Part shown: one piece after another, positions 35,399-44,550 of the stretch
Position numbering within the stretch: the first letter of the stretch is position 1
How the letters are laid out: each line of letters begins with the position of its first letter
Origin: Pararheinheimera marina
GTDB taxonomy: Bacteria > Pseudomonadota > Gammaproteobacteria > Enterobacterales > Alteromonadaceae
Direction: 5' to 3'
NCBI RefSeq assembly: GCF_042654345.1
Contig: NZ_JBHSGB010000001.1
Span: 310,001-374,000, forward strand
Length of the DNA stretch: 64,000 nucleotides
Translations under genes and position numbers: made by a program
The notes under the pieces: generated by a model
The model's database searches: none
Seen by the model: the letters and a program-made list of their open reading frames with translations, nothing else
Told to the model about the DNA's origin: nothing

Positions 35399-35769
35399 CA
35401 GCGCCTCTCCATCAGCCGTTTTAAACGGGCACTGAACTCATGAGGCTGAAAGGGTTTCACCAGATAATCATCGGCACCTTTTTTCAAGGCCGAGGCAATG
35501 TCCGATTCGCCCATTTTGGCGGTCAGTATCAACACCGGAACTTTCTGGCCGTGCGGCTGTTTACGGAGCTGCTCCAGCAAATACACGCCGTCCAGAAAAG
35601 GCAGCATCAGGTCCAGAATTACCGCAGAAAACCCTGGCTCGGCAATACGCTGTTCCGCCGCAATACCGTCTTTCAGCCACTCCACCTGATAGCCTTCACG
35701 CTGCAGAATAAACTGCAACAATTTACCTATCAGCTCATCATCTTCAATCAACAGTACAGTGGGTTTCAT
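35398..35769 (-). CDS. Single-domain response regulator
   Basis: 123-residue stand-alone receiver with acidic pair D10/D11, phospho-acceptor D53 (VILDLMLP), Thr/Ser in LILTAK and Lys in YLVKPFQP, so phosphorylation is expected. No output domain. It leads the operon with YaiO, HEAT and glycosyltransferase genes and may control the assembly through the HEAT protein. The cognate kinase is not in the operon; a kinase without receiver lies 3 kb away at 38724. Confidence 0.92.
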   Translation of the reverse strand: MKPTVLLIEDDELIGKLLQFILQREGYQVEWLKDGIAAEQRIAEPGFSAVILDLMLPFLDGVYLLEQLRKQPHGQKVPVLILTAKMGESDIASALKKGADDYLVKPFQPHEFSARLKRLMERR

Positions 35770-35870
35770 CGGATTTCCCTTTCAAAGCTCCCTTCTAGAT
35801 ATTCGATTTCGGTAGCAGGTTCAAGCCATCACCGGAAAAAGTCCTGCTTTCAGCTCTCAACCTTGATTTT

Positions 35871-35897
35871 TGTATACATTTTTAATTAATGTGTACA
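35871..35897. promoter_or_regulatory. GntR-type operator-like dyad upstream of benE-gntR
   Basis: TTGTATACAT and ATGTGTACAA (half-site cores TGTATACA at 35871 and TGTGTACA at 35890) form an inverted repeat with one mismatch. Each core fits the GT-N(2-3)-AC pattern of FadR/FCD-type GntR operators. It lies 33 bases before the benE ATG, and a GntR gene is the second gene of this operon, so autoregulation is likely. Confidence 0.55.
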
Positions 35898-35929
35898 AGC
35901 AATTTCGAGGTGACTATTTCGAGGTGAGC

Positions 35930-37099
35930 ATGCTGCTCAAAAGTTTACCGGCCATCAGTGCAGGTTTTGTCGCTGTTTTAGTGGGATTTGCCAGTTCGGT
36001 GGCTATTGTGTTTCAGGCCGCTGCCAGCGCCGGTGCCGATCAGGCAGTGCTGAACTCCTGGTTGCTTGCTTTGGGGTTGGCATTGGGGCTGACGGGGATC
36101 AGTCTGTCCTGGTATTTTCGTATGCCTGTGCTGACCGCCTGGTCAACGCCAGGAGCCGCTTTGCTGGTCAGCAGCCTGCAGGGTTTTAGTCTGGCAGAAG
36201 CGACCGGAGCCTTTATGCTCAGTGCAGCGATAAGCCTGGTGCTGGCACTGACCGGCTGGTTTGACAGTCTGTCCAGGCGCATTCCACTGCCGGTCGCCAG
36301 TGCCATGCTGGCTGGTATTTTGTTTAACTTTGGCGTCGCCCTGTTTAGCGGTTTGCAACAGGACTTTGTCTTGGTGCTGGGCATGCTGCTGTGTTTTTTA
36401 ATCAGCAAAGAGTACTGGCCCCGTTATGCCACAGTGCTAACACTGGTCGTCGCGTTGATTTATGTCAGTCTGACCGGCCAGTTTCAGCCCGGTGAGCTGA
36501 GCCTGAGTTGGCCCAAGCCAGTCTGGGTCAGCCCAGAGTGGTCACTGGCCGCATTGATGGGCGTGGCTATTCCCCTTTGTATCGTCACCATGACGTCGCA
36601 GAATATTCCTGGTCTGGCGGTGTTACAAAGTGCCGGCTATCAGGTGCCCGCCCGTCCTGTACTGGCCGGTTGCGCGTTAAGCAACCTGCTGTTGGCGCCT
36701 TTGGGTGCCTTTTCAGTGAATCTGGCGGCCATCACCGCCGCAATTTGCGCCAGCCCGGAAGCCAACCCAGACCCGGCACAGCGCTACAAAGCCGCCATTG
36801 CAGCTGGTGTGTTTTATCTGCTCAGTGGCTTATGCGGCGCTGCGGTGGTTGCTTTATTTCTGGCGCTGCCTGCTGTGCTGGTCAGTGCTATTGCCGGTCT
36901 GGCGTTGCTCGGCACCATCAACAGCAATCTGGGGGCCAGCCTGCAGCCTGGTCCGGCCCGGGAAGCCGGCTTAATTACCTTGCTGCTGACGGTGTCCGGC
37001 ATCAATTTCTTTGGCATAAATTCAGCCTTCTGGGGTTTAATTGCTGGCTTGGCGGTCTATACACTGCAGCAATGTATCCAGCGGAGAAAAACGGCGTGA
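35930..37099 (+). CDS. benE: Benzoate/H+ symporter BenE-family transporter
   Basis: 389-residue inner-membrane transporter with about 12 hydrophobic segments. The start is the ATG at 35930 (MLLKSLPAISAGFVAVLVGFASSVAI), with GAGGTGAG directly upstream; an earlier ATG at 35870 lies inside the operator region. FRMPVLTAWSTPGAALL and NIPGLAVLQSAGY are family segments. Its stop overlaps the start of the GntR gene by 4 bases. No benzoate-degradation genes adjoin, so the substrate may differ. Confidence 0.9.
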   Translation: MLLKSLPAISAGFVAVLVGFASSVAIVFQAAASAGADQAVLNSWLLALGLALGLTGISLSWYFRMPVLTAWSTPGAALLVSSLQGFSLAEATGAFMLSAAISLVLALTGWFDSLSRRIPLPVASAMLAGILFNFGVALFSGLQQDFVLVLGMLLCFLISKEYWPRYATVLTLVVALIYVSLTGQFQPGELSLSWPKPVWVSPEWSLAALMGVAIPLCIVTMTSQNIPGLAVLQSAGYQVPARPVLAGCALSNLLLAPLGAFSVNLAAITAAICASPEANPDPAQRYKAAIAAGVFYLLSGLCGAAVVALFLALPAVLVSAIAGLALLGTINSNLGASLQPGPAREAGLITLLLTVSGINFFGINSAFWGLIAGLAVYTLQQCIQRRKTA

Positions 37100-37767
37100 A
37101 ATCATTAAGTCTTTATCAACGCTTACGGCAGGATATCCGCCAGGGTATCTGGCCCGCGGGTCAGCTGATGAATCAACAAAAATTGTCAGACCATTACCAG
37201 GTCAGCCGCATTCCGGTGCGGGATGCGTTGCAGCAACTGAAAGCCGAGGGTTTGCTGGTGATGGCTGGCAAAGCCAGCCTGAAAGTGCCGGAGCTTTCTG
37301 CAGCCGAAGCCGAAGAGCTGTACCAAATTCGTTTGGCGCTGGAGCCATTGGCGTTGGAGCGCGCCTTGCCAGCCCTGAGCTTTCACCAATTAGGCCGGGC
37401 TGAGGATTTATTACAGCAGATTGAACAGCAACAGCATTTATCTGCGGCAGACCGTGGCGCCATGAACTGGCAGTTTCATGCGTTGCTGTATCAGGCTGGC
37501 GGGCAAAGCCCACAGCTGCTGCAACTGCTGGACAGAGTGCATCAGCAGGTCGAACGTTATCTGGGGTTTCAGGAGCTGGCACTGAACTACGCCGACACCA
37601 GCGCCACCGAACACTGGCAGTTATTGCAGTTGCTGCGCGACGGCCAGAGCCAGCAGGCGCTGACGCTGTTGCGCTCACATATAGCGCAGGCAGGCCAGCT
37701 ACTGGTTCAGCATTTAACGACGCTGGAACAAACGACGGCCAGCGAGCAAAGCAACGCCGCTGACTAA
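37096..37767 (+). CDS. GntR-family transcriptional regulator (FCD type)
   Basis: 223-residue regulator. Winged helix-turn-helix about 5-68 (LYQRLRQDIRQGIWPAGQL, LSDHYQVSRIPVRDALQQL), then a helical FCD-type ligand domain (LYQIRLALEPLALERAL; His in EHWQLLQLL and LRSHIAQAG). I chose the GTG at 37096, which overlaps the benE stop as GTGA and has GGAG 10 bases upstream; an ATG at 37072 is possible. The frame stays open far upstream through benE but that part is not coding. It likely controls benE through the dyad at 35871. Confidence 0.9.
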   Translation: MKSLSLYQRLRQDIRQGIWPAGQLMNQQKLSDHYQVSRIPVRDALQQLKAEGLLVMAGKASLKVPELSAAEAEELYQIRLALEPLALERALPALSFHQLGRAEDLLQQIEQQQHLSAADRGAMNWQFHALLYQAGGQSPQLLQLLDRVHQQVERYLGFQELALNYADTSATEHWQLLQLLRDGQSQQALTLLRSHIAQAGQLLVQHLTTLEQTTASEQSNAAD

Positions 37768-38523
37768 CCACAACCAGGACAAGGACCCTGAAGAACCGGA
37801 CGAACCTGAAGAGCCAGACTCTTCAGCATCCAGGTTGTACTGGGTATTGGCTTTCAGAGTCAGGCTTGCTGCAGTGTCTGGCGCATCATTGATCACAGTG
37901 ATTTTTTCAATCACCACCATATTGGCTGGGGTAATAGGCACATTGGCTGCTGCATCTGCGGCACTGTAATTACGCAGCGGGAATTTCGGTAAAGCCCCGG
38001 TTCCTGGCTGATACAGGCTGGCCACCGGGTCAATGATGCTCATGCCCGAACCAGTGACTATACCAAATACCGTAAAACCGCTGTTTTGACGGTCCAGATT
38101 CAGCTTATTGCTTGGGTCATTGTTATCAACCAGGTTGATAAACCATTGGCTGGTGGCACTGTCTGGTAAATATTCCCGTTTCGCCATTGCAATGGTGCCA
38201 CGCACGTTGGACCATTTAGGCTCATTTTTTACCGTCGCTTTGGCAGTGACAGTCAACAGTGATGCATCATTGTTACCGCTGGTTTTGTAGCCACCACCCT
38301 GTACCATAAAGCCTTTCTCCGCTCTGTGGATGACGGAATTATCGTAAGAGCCATCTTTTAAATAACTTAAAAAGTTCTGCACTGTGGCAGGGGTGCTCTG
38401 GTCAAACAGGTTGATTTCAAAGTTGCCCATGCTGGTTTCTACCAGGACTATGGTCGCGTGAGCTGCCTGGCTGGCGGCCAGTAACGACAGGCCCAACAAG
38501 CTTTGTTTTACTAATGATGTCAT
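37714..38523 (-). CDS. Secreted cyclophilin-type prolyl isomerase with C-terminal sorting-like tail
   Basis: 269-residue cyclophilin. Signal peptide to about residue 23 (LLAASQAAHA), then the cyclophilin fold with the active-site segment VIHRAEKGFMVQGGG. After the domain, a Gly/Ser linker (ESGSSGSSGSSGS), one hydrophobic segment (WLWLVSGVALLAG) and a basic end (RRLFQRR) form a tripartite tail like GlyGly-CTERM sorting signals cut by rhombosortase. Such a tail is unusual on a prolyl isomerase. The end overlaps the convergent GntR gene by 54 bases. Confidence 0.88.
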   Translation of the reverse strand: MTSLVKQSLLGLSLLAASQAAHATIVLVETSMGNFEINLFDQSTPATVQNFLSYLKDGSYDNSVIHRAEKGFMVQGGGYKTSGNNDASLLTVTAKATVKNEPKWSNVRGTIAMAKREYLPDSATSQWFINLVDNNDPSNKLNLDRQNSGFTVFGIVTGSGMSIIDPVASLYQPGTGALPKFPLRNYSAADAAANVPITPANMVVIEKITVINDAPDTAASLTLKANTQYNLDAEESGSSGSSGSSGSLSWLWLVSGVALLAGRRLFQRR

Positions 38524-38723
38524 GTTGCATTCCCAAACAAAAAAAACGCTGCACTCTAAACCATGATTTCAGGCAAACTCCAGCCGAATTACAATTAGTC
38601 ACGAATTCAGTTGGCAAGGCTGATCGGTTTACATAAGACAAATTGCATGGTGATATTGTGTTCCTGAGAAAGCGGAGTAAGCTGGACCTGCATTACGGCC
38701 AAACCAGATAGTATATTCACCTG

Positions 38724-41336
38724 ATGATCTTGCCTTTGTTGAACTCTGAACCGTTACGAACCTTAGGCCAGGCGTTGGTGATGGTAGTGAGCTATCTGCT
38801 GCTGGGAACTGCGGCGCTGAATCTGGCCATTGCACCCGCCTTTGCCACCGCCCTATTTCCACCTATCGGGGTCGCTGTCGCATTAACTCTGTTATGGGGT
38901 AACCGCACCCTGGCCGCAGTTTGGCTGAGCGCCCTTCTGCTCGATTTCAGCACCACGAATGGGCATACCTGGTGGATTTCTGCCGTTATCGCCACCAACA
39001 GCTGTCTGAGCGTAGCGCTGGCGGTCACTTTGGTCCGTCGTTATGCCAGTTTTCATCCCGCACTCACTTTCGAACGCAGCATTATTGGGTTAATGCTGCT
39101 GGCCGGCCCGGTCAGCTGCCTGCTGGGTTCCAGTCTGTCGGTGCTATTGTTAGTTCAGACCGGCCATATCAGCGCCGATCAACTCGTTCTGACCTGGCTT
39201 ACCTGGTGGGTAGGTGATGCCTTGGGTGTTACGCTGTTTGTGCCGCTGGTGTTTGTTGTGCTGGCCAAGCCACGCAGTATCTGGCGTCCACGTTTTCTTA
39301 CTCTGGCTTTGCCGATGCTGATCAGCATGGCGCTGGTCACCTCACTGTATAGCCGGGTTTTGCTGCAACATCAGGAAAGTACTCAACAGCAATTTTTTGA
39401 GCAAGCCAAGCAGGTCAGCAGCTCTTTTCAGTTCCGCCTTAGCAGAGTCATTCAGCAGATGCAGGCACTGGAGCGATTGCTGGCGCTGAATCCACAGCTG
39501 ACGCAACAGCAGTTTGCCGACTTTTTACTCGACTACAACTGGGCCGACTCCGGCGTGCTGGCATTCGACTACCTGCAATGGCTGAGCCCTGAGCAGCAGG
39601 CTCAGTTGCCAGCCGCTATCCAGCTGCGAAACTTTCAGCAAGATACACCGCCAACTTCCTATGCCGCTGTGACCCTGCTGACGGCAACCGCTTCCGGGGA
39701 TACCTCGCGACTGGGCCTGAATATGTGGTCTGAAAAGCAGCGACAGGACGCATTGGATTACGCTGTCGTTTCAGGAAAAATCAGTATGACAACGCCAGTC
39801 CGGTTGCAAACTGGTGAATCTGCGGTGTTGCTGTTTCTACCAAGGTTTAAGCCGGCCAGTTCCGGCCTGACAGAAGAATCTGGCTGGCCGGGTTTGTCTG
39901 GTTTTATCTGTGCCGTATTAAGTACGGATTTATTGGTCGACTCCAGCCTGAAACAGTTTGACCATAGCAATTTTCATCTCACTATCACTGAATTGGCCAG
40001 TCATCAGCCGTTCCATAACGAAGCGCTGACTTTACCCGACTACGCCCATTATCTGGACTGGAATCAAATCTGGTCCTTCGCCGGGCGTTCCGTCGAACTC
40101 AGGCTGCAACCCAGCAAAGCATTCCTGGACCGGCATTCCGCTTTGTATAGCTGGTATGTGCTGGCCGGCGGTTTAGTGCTCTGCAGCTTATTGGGGATCT
40201 TTCTGTTAATACTGACCGGTCGCTCTGCCCGAACCGAACACCTGATTGCCCAGCGCACCAAAGAGCTGAGTTCGATTCTGGACAATGCGAACGAGTCCAT
40301 CATTATTGTGGATCAACAAGGACTGATTGAGCGCGTCAATAAAGAAACCTCGGCATTGTTTGGCTATGAGGTGGATGAATTGCTCAAAGCTCCTGTCAGT
40401 AAGCTGCTGGCCATACTGCCAGACCATCGGAATCATCAGCTACTGCAGCCGCTCCAGCTGGACCAGCTGCAAGCCTGGGTGGGCCAGACCAGAGAACTGA
40501 CAGGCCTGCATCAAAGCGGTGAGCAACTGCCATTGGAGATAGGCTTAAGCCGGGTGGATCTGGCCGACAAACACCTGTTTACACTGATGCTGCATGATCT
40601 GCGTGAACGTAAAAAAGTCGAGCGGATGAAAAGCGAGTTTATCTCTACCGTCAGCCACGAACTGCGAACACCGCTGACATCGATTAAAGGCTCCCTTGGC
40701 TTATTGGTCGGTGGCGTCGCCGGCCCGTTGCCAGCCCAGGCGTCACAACTGCTGCAAATCGCCAAAATGAATACAGACCGGCTGACCCGGTTGGTGAATG
40801 ATATTCTCGACATTGAAAAGCTGGAATTTGGTCAGTTGAAACTGCAACCGGCTGAAACCGACATTGCAGCAGTGATGCAGGAAGCCCTGCAACAAAACCA
40901 GGCCTATGCAGAGCAGTATCAGGTCCGGCTGACCTTTAACGGCGATGCGGATCCCGGCCATTATTGCCTCTATCTGGATAAGTTCAGGCTGTTGCAGGTG
41001 CTGTCGAACCTCATATCCAATGCGGTGAAGTTCTCGCCCATCCAGGCTGAAGTGCAGCTGGGTTACCAAATAGTCGGGCAATTTGTTGAACTCCGGGTAC
41101 AAGACCAGGGCTGCGGTATTGCCGAGTCTTTTCGCAGTAAAATATTCGACAAATTCGCGCAGGCCGACAGTTCGGACAGCCGGAACAACCAAGGCTCAGG
41201 TTTGGGCCTGAATATCAGTAAAACTCTGGTTGAGATGATGCAAGGCCGGATTGATTTTGAATCTGAAATCGGTGCCGGTACCACCTTTATTCTGTACTTT
41301 CCGCTGTACCCGGCAACCCATGCTAATCCCAGCTGA
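38724..41336 (+). CDS. MASE1-CHASE-PAS sensor histidine kinase
   Basis: 870-residue membrane sensor kinase. A MASE1-type membrane domain with about eight segments spans 1-220. A periplasmic CHASE-like domain (about 240-440) ends at a membrane segment near 475-495. A PAS domain (about 512-630) follows. HisKA has H645 in FISTVSHELRTPL. The ATPase domain has NLISNAVKFSP, QDQGCGIA and NNQGSGLGL. No receiver is fused. A lone receiver and an Hpt protein are encoded 350-1400 bases downstream on the other strand and are candidate partners. Confidence 0.93.
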   Translation: MILPLLNSEPLRTLGQALVMVVSYLLLGTAALNLAIAPAFATALFPPIGVAVALTLLWGNRTLAAVWLSALLLDFSTTNGHTWWISAVIATNSCLSVALAVTLVRRYASFHPALTFERSIIGLMLLAGPVSCLLGSSLSVLLLVQTGHISADQLVLTWLTWWVGDALGVTLFVPLVFVVLAKPRSIWRPRFLTLALPMLISMALVTSLYSRVLLQHQESTQQQFFEQAKQVSSSFQFRLSRVIQQMQALERLLALNPQLTQQQFADFLLDYNWADSGVLAFDYLQWLSPEQQAQLPAAIQLRNFQQDTPPTSYAAVTLLTATASGDTSRLGLNMWSEKQRQDALDYAVVSGKISMTTPVRLQTGESAVLLFLPRFKPASSGLTEESGWPGLSGFICAVLSTDLLVDSSLKQFDHSNFHLTITELASHQPFHNEALTLPDYAHYLDWNQIWSFAGRSVELRLQPSKAFLDRHSALYSWYVLAGGLVLCSLLGIFLLILTGRSARTEHLIAQRTKELSSILDNANESIIIVDQQGLIERVNKETSALFGYEVDELLKAPVSKLLAILPDHRNHQLLQPLQLDQLQAWVGQTRELTGLHQSGEQLPLEIGLSRVDLADKHLFTLMLHDLRERKKVERMKSEFISTVSHELRTPLTSIKGSLGLLVGGVAGPLPAQASQLLQIAKMNTDRLTRLVNDILDIEKLEFGQLKLQPAETDIAAVMQEALQQNQAYAEQYQVRLTFNGDADPGHYCLYLDKFRLLQVLSNLISNAVKFSPIQAEVQLGYQIVGQFVELRVQDQGCGIAESFRSKIFDKFAQADSSDSRNNQGSGLGLNISKTLVEMMQGRIDFESEIGAGTTFILYFPLYPATHANPS

Positions 41337-41622
41337 CGTTATTGCCGCCTTGCACCGCCCTTTGCAGTAATTCAATCAGGGGAACAGCCCGCTGGCGCAG
41401 ACTGACCGGGGCGTCGGACTCATCATCAATTTTTGCAGCGGAGTTTTCGTCCTGCCAGTGCTGCAGTTGCTGCTGCAGTCTGGCCAGACAGGCCGCGACA
41501 TCTTCCGCATAAAAGGCACCAGGCACCTTACCGCTATGTCCCATCATCTGCAGCAATTGCACAGCCACCTGGCCAAACATGGTGATTGAGGCCGAATCTT
41601 TTGAATAAAAAGTGACTAACAT
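41323..41622 (-). CDS. DUF1840-family protein
   Basis: 99-residue cytoplasmic protein. MLVTFYSKDSASITMFGQ, LLQMMGHSG and VPGAFYAEDV match the conserved N-terminal half of DUF1840. The function is not known. The ATG at 41622 has GGAGG 6 bases upstream. The last 14 bases overlap the convergent histidine kinase gene. Confidence 0.85.
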   Translation of the reverse strand: MLVTFYSKDSASITMFGQVAVQLLQMMGHSGKVPGAFYAEDVAACLARLQQQLQHWQDENSAAKIDDESDAPVSLRQRAVPLIELLQRAVQGGNNVSWD

Positions 41623-41683
41623 AACCACCTCCGAACCTCACATTAAGCAGTATAGAGCGCTTTGCCAGCCACAGTACAAAGCA

Positions 41684-42094
41684 CTACGACACCTTCGCCC
41701 TGCTTTGACGGAATTTGTTCAGTACAGAAAGCACTTTTTCACCGGAAAATGGTTTGACGATAAATGACGACGCGCCGCTGCTAATGCTTTCTTTCACGTT
41801 CACCAAGGTGCTGACACCACTGACCATCACCACAAAGCATTCCGGGTTAATTTCTTTAAAACGCCGCAGCAGAATGAGGCCCGATTGATCGGGCAATTCA
41901 ATATCGAGAAAGACCAGTTTCGGCTGGTGCAAGTTAAACAGTTTTAACGCTTGTGACGCCGTACTGGCATGCTGGTAGCTCCAAATGTATTTTTCCAGCC
42001 GGGCTTCAAACTTCAGATTGGTCAGGTTATTTTGCAGCAACTGCCGGGTAAACTCTTGATCATCAACCAATAATACCGTGTGGGTCTCGCGCAT
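41684..42094 (-). CDS. Single-domain response regulator
   Basis: 136-residue receiver with D11/D12, phospho-acceptor D64 (VFLDIELP), Ser in VMVSGV and Lys in FIVKPFSG, so it should be phosphorylated. No output domain. I chose the ATG at 42094; a frame to 42175 overlaps the Hpt gene and adds non-family residues. It follows the Hpt gene by 2 bases, so the pair is a phosphorelay unit, probably serving the sensor kinase at 38724 or WspE. Confidence 0.92.
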   Translation of the reverse strand: MRETHTVLLVDDQEFTRQLLQNNLTNLKFEARLEKYIWSYQHASTASQALKLFNLHQPKLVFLDIELPDQSGLILLRRFKEINPECFVVMVSGVSTLVNVKESISSGASSFIVKPFSGEKVLSVLNKFRQSRAKVS

Positions 42095-42096
42095 TC

Positions 42097-42717
42097 TCAA
42101 GCACCTCGGGTTTTCAATGCCACCAACAGAGAGCTCAGTTGCTTCGCCTGCGGTGGAATGTTTTGCTCTTCCCACAACAATTGCAGTTCATGCGCAAGGG
42201 CTGAAATTTCACCTTCGCCAAAGCAGGCGGCATTGCCTTTCAGCCGATGCACAATATGCTTCACCGTCTGCCAGTCACCTGCCTGCGAAGCAACCTCTAA
42301 CTCGATGGCAGCCTGCGTCAGTGACTGCAGAAACAGCTGCTGCAAATCCCCCGGCACCGCCAGTTTCTGTAACTTAATCCGGGTCAGCGACCCCAACCAG
42401 GCATGGATATCCGCCCAATTCCACGGGCTTTGAAAATGCTCAGCGGCTTCAGGCACATGGCAGGACCCAACACAAAGTACGCCTAAAGGAATGTCGTAAC
42501 CCGCTTGTCGGATGAGTTGCAAATTATCCGACAGCTCAGGCGGAACCGCATCGGTCAGGCAAAGCATGGCGTCAAAATGTTGCACCAGAGCCAGTTCAAC
42601 CCATTGGGTAAGGGAGCTTGCCAGTGTGGTCTTGTAACCCGCTGATTGCAGCTTAGATTCCACATCTGAACAAGAATTTTCCTGAGTTAAATCAGTGATC
42701 AGAAGTTTAAGTGGCAC
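42097..42717 (-). CDS. Hpt phosphotransfer protein with receiver-like N-terminus
   Basis: 206-residue protein. The C-terminal Hpt domain (about 120-205) has H157 in HRLKGNA, the phospho-accepting motif. The N-terminal 110 residues look like a receiver fold (LLITDLTQE, FDAMLCLTDAVP) but lack the acidic pair and a clear phospho-Asp, so it is probably a pseudo-receiver. It is cotranscribed with the receiver at 41684 and divergent from the wsp operon. Confidence 0.85.
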   Translation of the reverse strand: MPLKLLITDLTQENSCSDVESKLQSAGYKTTLASSLTQWVELALVQHFDAMLCLTDAVPPELSDNLQLIRQAGYDIPLGVLCVGSCHVPEAAEHFQSPWNWADIHAWLGSLTRIKLQKLAVPGDLQQLFLQSLTQAAIELEVASQAGDWQTVKHIVHRLKGNAACFGEGEISALAHELQLLWEEQNIPPQAKQLSSLLVALKTRGA

Positions 42718-42912
42718 AATGAACTCTCAGCTTTTTTCTGTTAAAACCAGTATGTGCCGTGGACGCCTGTCAGGTCAAATCTGTCTTAGCGCAACCGGCT
42801 CGGGCTATGCTGTACCTGCCCGTCTCCTAAAGTTGGCCTGTTAGTCGGATTCATCTGGAAATAACGGGTTGAACTGCTTAGAGTATTAGCAGAAAGAGTG
42901 GAAGGAAATCCC

Positions 42913-44547
42913 ATGAAAAATGTCAGTCTGAGCCAACGTATTTACCTGAGTTTTTTATTAATCGTCGGCGCCATCGTGCTTTGCGGTGCCTTATTTTATC
43001 AGCGGGCACAAATTAACGAAGCCAATGTCACCTCCATCGAAAAGTCCGATTTCAAAGGGATGGATATGGCCAGAGACATCCGCCGGGAAACAGCGGATCA
43101 CTGGACTGAGCTGAATCAAATTGTGATTGAGCTGAAGTTGACGCCGGGAAACAGCAGTCAAATCCTTGCGACTGGCAGCACGACCCTGCAGTCGATGGAG
43201 AAAAGTATTCAGGCCACTTACCAGGATTATGCAAATACCATCACGCTGGAGAAAGACCAGGAGTTATACAAGCAACTGCAAAACCAATTGGACCTGTACT
43301 TTAACCTGGTGAAAGGCACATTGGCGCAAGCGGCAACCGGAGGTGACGAGCCTCTGATGCTGGCGTTAAACCAAGGGAAAAGTGCCTGGTTTGCCGCCCG
43401 TGAGACCTTAAATGAAATGGTCAACCTGAATGAAAACAGCTTTAACACCAATGTGGACTTGTTGCATAAAGGCATAGTACGCAATGTATACGTGGTATTC
43501 AGCGGCATCCTGCTGGCCATCCTTATTGCATCCGCCAGTGGTTTCTTTTTGCGTCGGGCCATTATGGCGCCTATTGCATCAGTGTTAACCGGTATGCAAA
43601 AGATGGGCGATGGCGTCCTGACGCATCGTATTGCAATGCACAATAACGATGAATTCGGCACCATCATCCAGGGGTTTAACTCGATGGCCGAATCGCTGAA
43701 AGAGCTGGTCCTGCAGACGCAAAGCTCAGCGGTTCAACTGGCGACTTCTATAACCGAGCTGGCAGCCACCTCCAAACAACAACAAGCCACTGTCACCGAA
43801 ACCGCCGCCACTACCGCGGAGATTGGCGCCACCTCCAAACAAATTGCCGCCACAGCTAAACAATTACTGCAAACGGTAAATGAAACCGCAGATACCGCCG
43901 ATCAAACGGCCCGCTTGGCGCAAACCAGCCAGACCTCCGTCAGCAATATGGACGACGTGATGCGTCAACTGTCGTCTGCTGCCGAAATGGTCGCAGGCAA
44001 GCTGGCCTTGTTGAATGAACGCGCCACAGGGATTAACCAGGTGGTGATCACCATCATGAAAGTGGCAGATCAGACCAATCTGTTGTCACTGAACGCCGCC
44101 ATTGAAGCCGAAAAAGCCGGAGAATACGGCAAGGGCTTTACCGTGGTCGCCAACGAAATCCGCCGCTTGGCCGACCAGACTGCTATTGCCACCTTCGACA
44201 TTGAACAAATGGTGCGCGAAATACAGTCTGCAGTGGCAGCTGGTGTGATGGGGATCGACAAGTTCTCCGAAGAGGTGCGGCGCGGTTCCGCCGACATGGT
44301 GCATATCAGCGAACAACTGTCGCTGATTATTGAGCAAGTGCAAGAGCTGGCACCACATATTCAGCAGGTCAACGAAGGGATGGGCCAGCAATCCGAAGGC
44401 GCAGAACAAATTAATCTTGCACTGAGCCAACTGACGGATGCCACGTCCCAGACGGTAGAGTCGCTGGTGCAAACCACGGCAACTGTCGACAGTATGACCG
44501 ACATCGCCGGCAAGTTACGCACTGGTGTCAACAGGTTTAAGGTCTGA
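42913..44547 (+). CDS. wspA: Methyl-accepting surface-sensing receptor (WspA)
   Basis: 544-residue chemoreceptor-like protein, first gene of a seven-gene Wsp cluster. Membrane segments are at about 12-32 and 190-215, with a periplasmic four-helix domain between and a HAMP domain after. The signalling tip NLLSLNAAIEAEKAGEYGKGFTVV, including the EYGKGF part, matches WspA rather than typical chemotaxis receptors. Known WspA clusters on surface contact and activates WspE. The ATG is at 42913 with GAAGGA upstream. Confidence 0.92.
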   Translation: MKNVSLSQRIYLSFLLIVGAIVLCGALFYQRAQINEANVTSIEKSDFKGMDMARDIRRETADHWTELNQIVIELKLTPGNSSQILATGSTTLQSMEKSIQATYQDYANTITLEKDQELYKQLQNQLDLYFNLVKGTLAQAATGGDEPLMLALNQGKSAWFAARETLNEMVNLNENSFNTNVDLLHKGIVRNVYVVFSGILLAILIASASGFFLRRAIMAPIASVLTGMQKMGDGVLTHRIAMHNNDEFGTIIQGFNSMAESLKELVLQTQSSAVQLATSITELAATSKQQQATVTETAATTAEIGATSKQIAATAKQLLQTVNETADTADQTARLAQTSQTSVSNMDDVMRQLSSAAEMVAGKLALLNERATGINQVVITIMKVADQTNLLSLNAAIEAEKAGEYGKGFTVVANEIRRLADQTAIATFDIEQMVREIQSAVAAGVMGIDKFSEEVRRGSADMVHISEQLSLIIEQVQELAPHIQQVNEGMGQQSEGAEQINLALSQLTDATSQTVESLVQTTATVDSMTDIAGKLRTGVNRFKV

Positions 44548-44550
44548 GTC

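Noticed and set aside
36508..37095. Long upstream extension of the GntR reading frame
   Set aside because: The frame overlaps benE in full and its translation lacks family features; the GntR domain begins at the GTG 37096 (or ATG 37072).
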